Source: an uncultured Bacteroidales bacterium (GTDB taxonomy: Bacteria > Bacteroidota > Bacteroidia > Bacteroidales > Muribaculaceae). Taken from it: DNA of 6,640 nucleotides. Below, in pieces: positions 1-6,327 of the stretch; within the stretch, counting starts at the first letter, position 1, and the number at the start of each line of letters is the position of its first letter. Where the stretch lies: NCBI GenBank assembly GCA_900554845.1, contig USIY01000127.1, positions 1-6,640 on the forward strand, given 5' to 3'. The position numbers and the translations under genes are program-made. The notes beneath the pieces were generated by a model. The model saw nothing but the letters and a program-made list of their open reading frames with translations, was not told the origin of the DNA and did no database searches.

Positions 1-898
1 CCAGTGCCGAATGCTTGTCGAGAGCCTCACGAAGCACGTGTCCGTAACTTGAGGCAGTCTGGTTCATATAGTCGGCGTACTCCGTCTCGGGCACATTTTT
101 GTCCTGCAGAACTTCACCATAAATGAACAATGAATCCTCTGGCAACGCGAGTCTTACACCTTTGACAGCCTTCCGACCCAGAGCCACATCCCAGAAGTCA
201 TTCTCCTTCACGCCTGTGTCCTTCGGATCTGAATGTACGCCTATATGCTTGGCCGTGTCGTAACGGAAGCCCCTCACTCCCATACGCAGCAACTCGTTTA
301 CGAACTGCATGTAATATTTCTGGAAGTCAGGGTTCTCAGTGTTCACGTCCGGAAGACCGCCCACGCCCTCAAGTGTGCATTCCGTGCGGTCGGTATAGTC
401 CGATATCGGTTTCAGTCCGTTGGAATGGAACATTTTGTCGCGTCCTCCGACAGCTTTATAGAAATCCTCGGACACTGCGTCGATGTCAAAAGCTGTATGA
501 TTGGGAAGAACATCGACGAGCACCTTTATATTGTATTTAGCGGCGGAATCAAGCATCTCCTGCATCTGTTCCTTGGTGCCCAATATCTGGTTACCCACTT
601 TCCAGTCGGTAGGCTGATAATAATAATACCAGTTGCCTTCCACTACATTTGGATCAAATATTTTCTTCAATGATCCCTTTGGCGCATAGTGCGGCTGCAC
701 CGGGCTTGTTTGTATCATTGTGAAGCCGGCGTCGGCGATTTCGCGCATACTTCGGCTTATCTCCGGGAAACTCCATGACCATACATGCATGATGGCATCC
801 TGATTCGTGGCTTTGGGATTGACAGTGATCCGGTCCTTGGAAACTCCCGGAAGCGCCACTGCGCCGAGAGCGGCAAAAAGAAAAAGTTTTTTAATCAT
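1..898 (-). CDS. Secreted GH13 alpha-amylase (AmyE-like), 3' end outside window
   Basis: An endo-acting enzyme that should hydrolyse alpha-1,4 bonds in starch or related glucans. The first 299 codons are present; the C-terminal part runs off the left edge. Residues 1 to about 20 form a signal peptide (MIKK, then a hydrophobic stretch, then LPGVS) with no lipobox cysteine, so a periplasmic or secreted protein is likely. GH13 motifs appear in order: region I DVLPNH (129-134), region V LPDVN (182-186), region II GFRYDTAKH (210-218) with predicted nucleophile D214 and R212, and region III YGEV with predicted acid/base E262. Region IV (the NHD motif) would lie beyond the edge. The YQP block near 94-96 and the GEVLQD...TASSYGH segment recall Bacillus AmyE (GH13_28 type), from memory. 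I chose the ATG at 898 because it places the signal peptide at the N-terminus. An in-frame ATG at 949 would add 17 residues and overlap the upstream stop as ATGA. No promoter was found in front, so cotranscription with the upstream gene is likely. Confidence 0.93.
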   Translation of the reverse strand, partial: MIKKLFLFAALGAVALPGVSKDRITVNPKATNQDAIMHVWSWSFPEISRSMREIADAGFTMIQTSPVQPHYAPKGSLKKIFDPNVVEGNWYYYYQPTDWKVGNQILGTKEQMQEMLDSAAKYNIKVLVDVLPNHTAFDIDAVSEDFYKAVGGRDKMFHSNGLKPISDYTDRTECTLEGVGGLPDVNTENPDFQKYYMQFVNELLRMGVRGFRYDTAKHIGVHSDPKDTGVKENDFWDVALGRKAVKGVRLALPEDSLFIYGEVLQDKNVPETEYADYMNQTASSYGHVLREALDKHSAL

Positions 899-945
899 TT
901 TAGGCTGTTGATTTGGGTTAACATATATATAACGAATCATATTCT

Positions 946-1536
946 TCATTGTTGCAATATAATCCTTGAGATACATCTGTTTTGAGGCAATGACAGATAC
1001 GGCAATATTCTTGGCTCATTACTATGAAGACAATCTTTTGCATGACATTCAAGTGGAATGAAGTCGAGCGACTCATGTCTTAGGATCTCATGTTCTCCAA
1101 TTTCAAGAATCGGCATTCCCCAGTCGTTGGGATACGGCAGAGATTCAACATGATGTGACAGGCAGCGTAATACATCAGGCATGGCATCAAGTAAAACAAC
1201 GACATCAATATCACGCCATGCTTTCACCAAGTCCTGAAAAGGACTTTCCATATTTCCGTCGGAAACGGCATAATACCGGCATCCGTGACTTTCCGGAAGA
1301 TCTGTATCGGTTTCAGGAATAGTGCTGAATATGGCGACACGGCCTCCGGTATTACGGAACACATCTATATATTGAGACAGAAACTTACGTCCATCGGCAA
1401 TGATCAGCACACGCAATGTCTTGAAAGAATATGAAAGCTGATTGCGTTTTACTGTGTGGCGAGAGGCGGCAGGAGTCTTTCCAGTTTTCCCGCTACGCAG
1501 CTCCTCCATTTTTCTTTCCAAATAATTGTCCGCCAT
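946..1536 (-). CDS. Uncharacterised Rossmann-like protein (degenerate SDR-like), 196 aa
   Basis: Function is not recognised. The N-terminus MADNYLERKMEEL followed by a basic linker (residues about 14-35) resembles a leader I remember on several small Bacteroidales enzymes of the nitroreductase and short-chain dehydrogenase (SDR) types; this is recollection, not a search. Residues 41-72 read as a beta-alpha-beta unit (LRVLIIADG, a helix, then GGRVAIFST), and DIDVVVLLDA (109-118) fits a later core strand. The normal SDR hallmarks are missing: there is no GxxxGxG turn and no YxxxK catalytic pair, and the protein is shorter than a usual SDR of about 250 residues. The C-terminal part has several cysteines and histidines (C125, H128, H129, C164, C169, H171, C188) but no standard zinc motif I can name. 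There is no signal peptide or membrane segment, so it is probably cytoplasmic. It starts at ATG 1536 and its TGA touches an alternative amylase ATG. It may be a non-catalytic or diverged nucleotide-binding protein. Confidence 0.8.
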   Translation of the reverse strand: MADNYLERKMEELRSGKTGKTPAASRHTVKRNQLSYSFKTLRVLIIADGRKFLSQYIDVFRNTGGRVAIFSTIPETDTDLPESHGCRYYAVSDGNMESPFQDLVKAWRDIDVVVLLDAMPDVLRCLSHHVESLPYPNDWGMPILEIGEHEILRHESLDFIPLECHAKDCLHSNEPRILPYLSLPQNRCISRIILQQ

Positions 1537-1557
1537 ATATCCCTATGAATTATTATG

Positions 1558-1565
1558 CAAATATA
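1558..1565 (-). promoter_or_regulatory. Weak candidate -7 box for the 196-aa gene
   Basis: On the minus strand this reads TATATTTG, matching the Bacteroidota TAnnTTTG -7 consensus, and lies about 22 bases before the ATG at 1536. No TTTG -33 element sits at the expected 19-21 base spacing (the sequence there is near CGAT), so this is only half a promoter. In this AT-rich gap the match could be chance. Confidence 0.3.
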
Positions 1566-1604
1566 CAAAAAATTCCGCTCATGTATCGCACACTCACGGA
1601 ATTG

Positions 1605-1616
1605 TAATCATGATTA
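1605..1616. repeat. 12-bp perfect palindrome in intergenic gap
   Basis: TAATCATGATTA is a perfect 12-bp palindrome in the 208-bp gap between the permease gene and the 196-aa gene, about 70-80 bp before the latter's start. It could be a binding site for a dimeric regulator. However, the gap is AT-rich and only one copy exists, so it may be chance. Nothing else in the gap looks like a gene or a strong terminator. Confidence 0.3.
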
Positions 1617-1744
1617 TTGTCTCCCGACAACATTCATGAAGCTGTATTAATCACGTACAATAACTAACTATTAACTCATTACAATTAACGAACCATTTTA
1701 CGACAGACAGAATATTCTATGTCCTAAAGGAATGGCACTGACCA

Positions 1745-2962
1745 TCATTCATATCTTATAGCTTCGATAGGATCCAAATTAGATGCTTTGCGCGCGGGAT
1801 ACCATCCGAAAAACACTCCTGTTACAGTACATACCACAAAACTCAGGACTATACTGTAAAGTTGAACAGATGTCGGCCAGTTGACAATGAAGCGGACCAT
1901 CCATGACGCTATGCATCCTATCAAGACGCCGAATATTCCTCCAGTGACTGATATAATCACGGCCTCAATCAGAAATTGAGAGAGGATGTCGATACCGCGA
2001 GCTCCTATGGACATCCGCAACCCAATCTCCCAGGTACGCTCAGTGACCGAAACAAACATGATGTTCATAATGCCTATACCGCCCACCAGAAGGGAAATTC
2101 CGGCGATACAGGCCAGCAAAACCGTCATCATGTTGCTTGTGGAATTCATCATCTCCGACAATTCCTGCTGGGAACGGATTTCAAAATCATCCTCTTTGTC
2201 ATCCGTTATCTTGTGATTTTTATGAAGCACTTCCGTTATCGTATCGATGACTTTATCGGTTTCATTTTCGTCTTGAGCGCTTGCATAAATGCCTTGAAGA
2301 TAATCTATAGCGAGGATACGCTTCATTACTGTCGTGTATGGCGCAAGTACAATATCGTCCTGATCCATACCCATGGAATTGGTCCCTTTTGATTCCAACA
2401 CACCTATGACAGTAAAAGGAATTTTACCGAATCGTATTACCTTGCCCACAGGATTACGGCCGTCAGGGAAAAGATTGTCGACCACAGTCTTTCCCAAAAC
2501 GCATACTTTGGCTGCAAGCTTAATCTCATGTTCGGAAAACATCGTCCCATCCTTTACTTTCAATTTGCGTATGTCAAGATATCCGGGGCTAATGCCATAG
2601 ACAGTACTGGGATAGTTATTGTTTCCGTTCACAAGTTGTCTTGCGGAATTGACGGAAGGGGATAGCTGTGCGATACCCGGAATATTACCGAGAGCTTCAT
2701 AATCCTCTAATTTCAGGACCTGCATATCGTCGGAATTCTGTCGAATTCCGCCTTTCTGCATATTGCCGGGATGTATCATGATCATATTTGAGCCCATCTC
2801 GGCAATCTGCTCCTTTATGCTGTCTTTGGATCCTTGTCCAATTGCCAGCATAGTGATGACAGAGGCAACCCCAATGATGATTCCCAGCATAGTGAGAAAA
2901 CACCGTAGCTTGTTATTATAAAGCGCCTTAAGGGCGATTTTTAGCAGATTGAGAAATTTCAT
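1745..2962 (-). CDS. MacB/FtsX-type ABC transporter permease, 405 aa
   Basis: Inner-membrane subunit of a MacAB-TolC-like efflux pump. The architecture is the MacB one: TM1 at about 22-42 (CFLTMLGIIIGVASVI), a large periplasmic domain at about 43-278 (MacB_PCD), then three C-terminal helices at about 279-306, 330-356 and 368-388 forming the FtsX domain. The family-typical cytoplasmic loop WEIGLRMSIGARG (311-323) follows TM2, and the protein ends YPARKASNLDPIEAIRYE, as expected of this family. In MacB these helices relay ATP hydrolysis to the periplasmic domain and drive substrates through the adaptor and channel (mechanotransmission, known from E. coli MacB). E. coli MacB fuses ATPase and permease; here they are separate proteins. 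The ATG at 2962 shares one base with the ATPase stop (TGATG), suggesting translational coupling. A macB-like name fits, but the substrate is unknown. It is the last gene of the operon. Confidence 0.95.
   Translation of the reverse strand: MKFLNLLKIALKALYNNKLRCFLTMLGIIIGVASVITMLAIGQGSKDSIKEQIAEMGSNMIMIHPGNMQKGGIRQNSDDMQVLKLEDYEALGNIPGIAQLSPSVNSARQLVNGNNNYPSTVYGISPGYLDIRKLKVKDGTMFSEHEIKLAAKVCVLGKTVVDNLFPDGRNPVGKVIRFGKIPFTVIGVLESKGTNSMGMDQDDIVLAPYTTVMKRILAIDYLQGIYASAQDENETDKVIDTITEVLHKNHKITDDKEDDFEIRSQQELSEMMNSTSNMMTVLLACIAGISLLVGGIGIMNIMFVSVTERTWEIGLRMSIGARGIDILSQFLIEAVIISVTGGIFGVLIGCIASWMVRFIVNWPTSVQLYSIVLSFVVCTVTGVFFGWYPARKASNLDPIEAIRYE
2731..2750 (-). repeat. Perfect 8-bp stem-loop inside the permease gene
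   Basis: CGGAATTC at 2731-2738 and GAATTCCG at 2743-2750 are exact inverted arms separated by 4 bases. They lie within the codons for permease residues about 71-78 in the periplasmic domain. The transcript could form a compact hairpin here. There is no U-run after it, so it is not an intrinsic terminator. It may be fortuitous. Confidence 0.4.
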
Positions 2963-3747
2963 CAGTCAATTTCTTTTGGCAACGCATCGTAAGCAGCTTT
3001 GGCAGAAGCAGGATTGCTATTGATGGTGTCCGAAACTATTTTTCCGTCTTTCAATATTATGTTACGTGACGAGTACGCCGACAGTTCAGGATTATGGGTG
3101 ACAAATATGATTGTTCGCCCGCGTGAATGCAATTCCTGAAACAATGTAAGTATGCTGAAGGATGTTCTGGTATCCAGATTGCCCGTGGCATCATCAGCCA
3201 GAATTATCATCGGATCGTTTACAAGAGCGCGGGCAATCGCCACACGTTGCTGCTGTCCTCCCGACATCTGGTTGCTTTTATGATTCATGCGGCTTTGTAA
3301 TTCGACGCTTTCCAGAGCCTTTACCGCACGCTCTCGTCGTTCTCCGGATGAAATTTTAGGATTGTAAAGCAGAGGCAACTCCACATTCTCCAAAGCGGTG
3401 GTCTTTGGCAAAAGGTTATAGTTCTGAAATACGAAACCTATTTTTCGATTTCTTGTCACGGCTCTCTGATTCCTGGACATTTTCTGAACAGCCGTTCCTC
3501 CAAGAAAATATTCTCCGTCAGTAGGACTGTCAAGACATCCCAAAAGATTCAGTAGTGTGGACTTTCCTGACCCGGATGTGCCCATAATGGTTACGAATTC
3601 CCCTTCGTGTATCGTGAAGTCAACCCCTCTGAGGGCTTTGACTTTCTCATCTCCCACTTGAAATTCACGTCGGAGATTTATTACTTTGATAATCTCTTGG
3701 CGAGTCTTTGAGCAATTCCCTTCTTTAACAGTTCCTTTACACATCAT
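2962..3747 (-). CDS. ABC transporter ATP-binding protein of MacB/LolD type, 261 aa
   Basis: Cytoplasmic ATPase paired with the downstream permease. ABC motifs in order: Walker A GTSGSGKST (56-64), Q-loop GFVFQ with Q108, signature MSGGQQQR (161-168), Walker B IILAD with D185, D-loop GNLD (189-192) and H-loop TH with H218. The segment after Walker B reads DDATGNLD where the family normally has DEPTGxLD. Codon 186 (3190-3192) is GAT, so aspartate sits at the catalytic-glutamate position, and codon 187 is Ala rather than Pro. All other motifs are intact, so the gene does not look decayed. The frame stays open up to 3867, but that would overlap the adaptor gene by over 100 bases. The ATG at 3747, one base after the adaptor stop, gives a normal domain length; ATG 3744 is equally possible. 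The first ~18 residues before the ABC core are a slightly long leader. Its stop overlaps the permease ATG. Confidence 0.94.
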   Translation of the reverse strand: MMCKGTVKEGNCSKTRQEIIKVINLRREFQVGDEKVKALRGVDFTIHEGEFVTIMGTSGSGKSTLLNLLGCLDSPTDGEYFLGGTAVQKMSRNQRAVTRNRKIGFVFQNYNLLPKTTALENVELPLLYNPKISSGERRERAVKALESVELQSRMNHKSNQMSGGQQQRVAIARALVNDPMIILADDATGNLDTRTSFSILTLFQELHSRGRTIIFVTHNPELSAYSSRNIILKDGKIVSDTINSNPASAKAAYDALPKEID

Positions 3748-3748
3748 G

Positions 3749-4897
3749 TCATTTCTTTTTATTACGGCTCGGAGGTTTCGGGGCAAATGGCGATTGCTCT
3801 GTCTTATCTTTGGTTGGCGCGGCATCGGAGATTTCGTCATATCCCGTAGCCACACAGTCCTTTTCATTAAGACCTGACTGAATTACTGTATTTATACCGT
3901 TGCTCGCTCCTGTTTTTACTATCACAGGCCGCGGAATTCCATTTTTTACGACATACACCCTGCGCTCTCCATCCGGCAGGTCCTCTAAAGAAACGGTGTC
4001 AGTCCCGATCGGCTTAAAATTGAATGCGGTTTCCGGCAACATCAGTACATTCTTTTCCTGAAGCGTGTATATCGTCAGGTTTGCCGTAAGACCGGGAATT
4101 AGTTTATGGTCGGGATTGTCAGCCGAGACAATCACTTCATACGTCACTACATTACTGGTTGTCGTCGGGCTTAATCTGACTTGAGTGACCTTGCCGTAAA
4201 ACACATCATCAGGAAAAGCATCGACAGTAAAACTGACTTTCTGACCTACTTTAACCTGTCCTATGTCAGCTTCGTCGACATCGCCTACCACCTGCATATG
4301 GTCAAGATCGGCTATGACAAAGAGATTGGCCACATTCATGCTCGAAACCACAGTCTGTCCCACCTCCACTTCACGGCTTATGACAATGCCGTCGATGGGT
4401 GAATATATTTCGGCGTAATTCAGATTTTTAGCCGCGCGCACTTTATCGGCCTGAGCCTTCGAATAAGATTGACGCGACACCTCATAATCTTTCTTGGATG
4501 TCTGAAACTCATAGTCACTGATAAGCTTCTGATCGTGCAAAGCCTTGTCCCGTTTATAATTTATGGAGTTGTATTCGTACGTCAGACGAGCCGATTCAAC
4601 GTTGGCTTCAGCGCTGCGCAGATCAGATTCGAGCAAAGTCTTTTCAATCTCCGCTATGAGATCACCTTTTTTGACAACGGAATTGTAATCTGCATACAGT
4701 TTATCTATGATTCCGGTGACCTGTGTGCCCACATCAACTTGCGTAACTGATTCCAATGTTCCGGTGGCGGTCACGGTTTCTGACAAATCACCCCTTTCGG
4801 GCATGACGGTCTGGATCTGCGGCTCCTTGTCTTTGTGACAAGAAGCCAGCAGAGTCACAACCAATATACATGAAAAAATATCTTTTATATGTATCAT
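3749..4897 (-). CDS. MacA/HlyD-family membrane fusion lipoprotein, 382 aa
   Basis: Periplasmic adaptor (RND/MacA-type membrane fusion protein) that should bridge the permease and the outer-membrane channel. From the ATG at 4897, residues 1-20 make a lipoprotein signal ending LLASC, with C20 as the lipidation site, so it is membrane-anchored by lipid rather than by the N-terminal helix of E. coli MacA. Domains in order: first lipoyl half (about 47-84, with VTATGTLES and VGTQVTG), a coiled-coil hairpin (about 86-158), second lipoyl half (YSPIDGIVISREVEVGQTV, about 165-183), beta-barrel (about 190-275) and membrane-proximal domain (about 285-355), then a Lys/Pro-rich, probably disordered tail (358-382). 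The frame extends to a TTG at 4915 directly after the channel gene's TAA (six extra residues). I prefer the ATG because it gives a compact signal peptide. It lies 18 bp after the channel gene and 1 bp before the ATPase gene. Confidence 0.93.
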   Translation of the reverse strand: MIHIKDIFSCILVVTLLASCHKDKEPQIQTVMPERGDLSETVTATGTLESVTQVDVGTQVTGIIDKLYADYNSVVKKGDLIAEIEKTLLESDLRSAEANVESARLTYEYNSINYKRDKALHDQKLISDYEFQTSKKDYEVSRQSYSKAQADKVRAAKNLNYAEIYSPIDGIVISREVEVGQTVVSSMNVANLFVIADLDHMQVVGDVDEADIGQVKVGQKVSFTVDAFPDDVFYGKVTQVRLSPTTTSNVVTYEVIVSADNPDHKLIPGLTANLTIYTLQEKNVLMLPETAFNFKPIGTDTVSLEDLPDGERRVYVVKNGIPRPVIVKTGASNGINTVIQSGLNEKDCVATGYDEISDAAPTKDKTEQSPFAPKPPSRNKKK

Positions 4898-4915
4898 ATT
4901 GAATATAATAGACAA

Positions 4916-6214
4916 TTATGGAAGAAAAATTTCGGCCGTGCGGTAATACTCGATCATTTTTAAGCCAAGCAGCGCCATATATTTTGACTGTAGCAAAGTG
5001 AAACGAGATTCCATAAGATTGTTGTGAGCGGTCATCAATTCCACAGGATTCACGAGACCAAGTTCAAATTGCGCGTTTGTAAGTTTATCGGACAATTCAT
5101 TGGCCTCAAGTTGCAGGGCTGCCGCTTTATAACGAGCTTGCGAAGTGCGTGTGGTTATATACCAATTCTCCACTTCCTGTGAAAGTTCATTTTTACGTTG
5201 GTCAATGTCAAGGTCCGAATCAAGTTGTTGTTGGCGCGCAAGAGCAATCGCGGTCTTCGTTTTCTTATTGTCGGCGATGGGAAGAGTCAAGTTCAGTCCT
5301 ATATTCGCTCCAAGGCTGTTTTTCAGTCCAGAGCCAAACGCACCGGGCGTATTGTAGCCAGTTCCTATACTCCCGTTAAGTGTTATCTGCGGACGCTTGC
5401 CGGCTTTAGCGATCTCTAAATCGTAACCGGTGGCTTCTTTTGCAAGACTCAATTCCTGCAATTGAGGATCCAGTGTCAATGCCAATTGAAATGAATCATT
5501 CATGTCGGGCAATGAGGCCAGCAATGACGATTCGTCATAATTTATTTGATGCAGTTCTATATCCGTGTCAATTCCTAATTCAAGAAGTTTTTTCAATTCC
5601 ATGACACGTGAACTATAAGTTGATTGAGCGTTGACGAGTGAATATTTGTCTTGTTCGTACTGTGACTTCAGCTGTGCATAATCTACAGATGAAGCCCGTC
5701 CAGCCTCCATCAGCTGGCGAGAACGTTCCGCCTGTGCTTCGCTTAGTTTTACCGCTTCTTCACAAATCGATACCGATTCCCGCGCATACAGAATATTCAG
5801 ATATATCTGCAGCAATTCAGTCTCAATGCCGCGTATCTGCGACTCTGTGGACAGCTCGGCCATACGGACCTTGAGCTTATCCCGTTTTACTGTATTTTCA
5901 CGGACTCCTCCGTTCCAGACTGTCCATCCGGCATTCAAACCATAATTACTTGTATATCCTGCCTTATCTCCCGATTGAAAGGGATATGAATTGAATCCTT
6001 GCGCAACTCCGAAATCCAGGCTCGGCTGCCATGCGGCCTTGGACTCATCGAGATTTATTATGGCGGTTCCTTCAGAAAGACGCGATTTTTTCAGCGAGAT
6101 ATTATGTGTTCGCGCGTACTCGAGACAATCCGCGTATGTCCATGTCTCGGCATGCACGGTCAGAATGCATCCCAAAGCTGACAGCCCAAATATGATTGTT
6201 CTTCTTATTCCCAT
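4916..6214 (-). CDS. TolC-family outer membrane efflux protein, 432 aa
   Basis: Outer-membrane channel of the tripartite pump. Residues 1-22 form a signal peptide cleaved after VHA, before ETWTYADCLEYA, which is the usual opening of the mature OEP family. Cys16 lies in ALGC, with no leucine at -3, so a lipoprotein signal is unlikely. Two OEP repeats follow: long amphipathic alpha-helical hairpins, for example the Q/E/A-rich segment around residues 150-215, and a C-terminal copy ending NPVELMTAHNNLMESRFTLLQSKYMALLGLK. Beta-strand segments such as GLNAGWTVWNGG and GANIGLNLTLPIAD mark the membrane barrel portions. The length of 432 is normal for Bacteroidota family members. The trimer is expected to span outer membrane and periplasm and dock onto the adaptor encoded next. 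It is first in the operon, with its own promoter just upstream and an inverted repeat touching its start codon. Substrate specificity cannot be inferred. Confidence 0.95.
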   Translation of the reverse strand: MGIRRTIIFGLSALGCILTVHAETWTYADCLEYARTHNISLKKSRLSEGTAIINLDESKAAWQPSLDFGVAQGFNSYPFQSGDKAGYTSNYGLNAGWTVWNGGVRENTVKRDKLKVRMAELSTESQIRGIETELLQIYLNILYARESVSICEEAVKLSEAQAERSRQLMEAGRASSVDYAQLKSQYEQDKYSLVNAQSTYSSRVMELKKLLELGIDTDIELHQINYDESSLLASLPDMNDSFQLALTLDPQLQELSLAKEATGYDLEIAKAGKRPQITLNGSIGTGYNTPGAFGSGLKNSLGANIGLNLTLPIADNKKTKTAIALARQQQLDSDLDIDQRKNELSQEVENWYITTRTSQARYKAAALQLEANELSDKLTNAQFELGLVNPVELMTAHNNLMESRFTLLQSKYMALLGLKMIEYYRTAEIFLP

Positions 6215-6234
6215 GCGGTAATGAATTTACCGCA
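6214..6234 (-). promoter_or_regulatory. Perfect 8-bp inverted repeat at the efflux operon start
   Basis: TGCGGTAA at 6214-6221 and TTACCGCA at 6227-6234 are exact inverted arms separated by 5 bases. One end includes the A of the channel gene's ATG; the other overlaps the last two bases of the predicted -7 box (6233-6240). The position suits an operator for a dimeric repressor that would block the promoter and start region. If transcription begins upstream of both arms, it could instead fold as a hairpin that hides the start codon. The repeat is seen directly; the role is inferred. Confidence 0.55.
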
Positions 6235-6264
6235 AAATTATTATCATGCCGGCATCATGGCAAA
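6233..6264 (-). promoter_or_regulatory. Bacteroidota-type promoter of the efflux operon
   Basis: On the minus strand, TTTG (6261-6264) is followed by exactly 20 bases and then TAATTTTG (6233-6240). This matches the Bacteroidota primary-sigma consensus TTTG, N19-21, TAnnTTTG at every fixed position. Transcription would begin near 6220-6228, leaving a leader of only about 10 bases before the ATG at 6214. The spacer contains a 10-bp palindrome (6246-6255). No other consensus pair was seen upstream of the operon. Confidence 0.7.
6246..6255. repeat. 10-bp palindrome between the -33 and -7 boxes
   Basis: ATGCCGGCAT is a perfect palindrome lying wholly inside the promoter spacer. A regulator bound here would be placed like a MerR- or repressor-type protein. 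It is short enough to occur by chance, but the GC-rich core stands out in an AT-rich gap. Confidence 0.4.
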
Positions 6265-6280
6265 TAAGTTCAATGAATGG

Positions 6281-6323
6281 CCCGATACAGCCGATGAAAC
6301 GGCAATGATCAGTCCATATCGGG
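6281..6323. repeat. Nested inverted repeats upstream of the operon promoter
   Basis: The outer arms CCCGATA (6281-6287) and TATCGGG (6317-6323) are exact inverses 29 bases apart. Within them, GCCG (6290-6293) and CGGC (6300-6303) form a small inner stem. The structure lies between the LytTR gene's stop and the -33 box. It could be an upstream activator site or a 3'-end hairpin of the LytTR transcript, but no U-run follows, so an intrinsic terminator is unlikely. Confidence 0.4.
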
Positions 6324-6327
6324 GGGG

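Noticed and set aside
233..673. Plus-strand open frame of 146 codons
   Set aside because: It lies wholly antisense to the amylase, whose GH13 motifs prove the minus-strand frame, and has no recognisable domain.
1663..1689. TAAC-rich short direct repeats in the intergenic gap (TAACTAACTATTAAC)
   Set aside because: Low-complexity AT-rich sequence with irregular spacing; no regular repeat-spacer pattern to suggest a CRISPR array or iterons.
1706..1723. GACA...TGTC with an inner AGAATATTCT palindrome as operon terminator
   Set aside because: The two symmetric elements are not co-centred, the stem is weak and AT-rich, and no U-run follows in the direction of transcription.
1976..2392. Plus-strand open frame of 138 codons
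   Set aside because: Antisense to the permease FtsX domain; composition and content look like a shadow frame.
3748..3867. Upstream extension of the ABC ATPase by 40 residues
   Set aside because: It would overlap the adaptor gene's 3' end, is rich in Arg/Pro without family similarity, and ATG 3747 directly after the adaptor stop is a better start.
4898..4915. TTG start for the adaptor, six residues longer
   Set aside because: It abuts the channel stop, but ATG 4897 gives a compact lipoprotein signal with Cys at residue 20.
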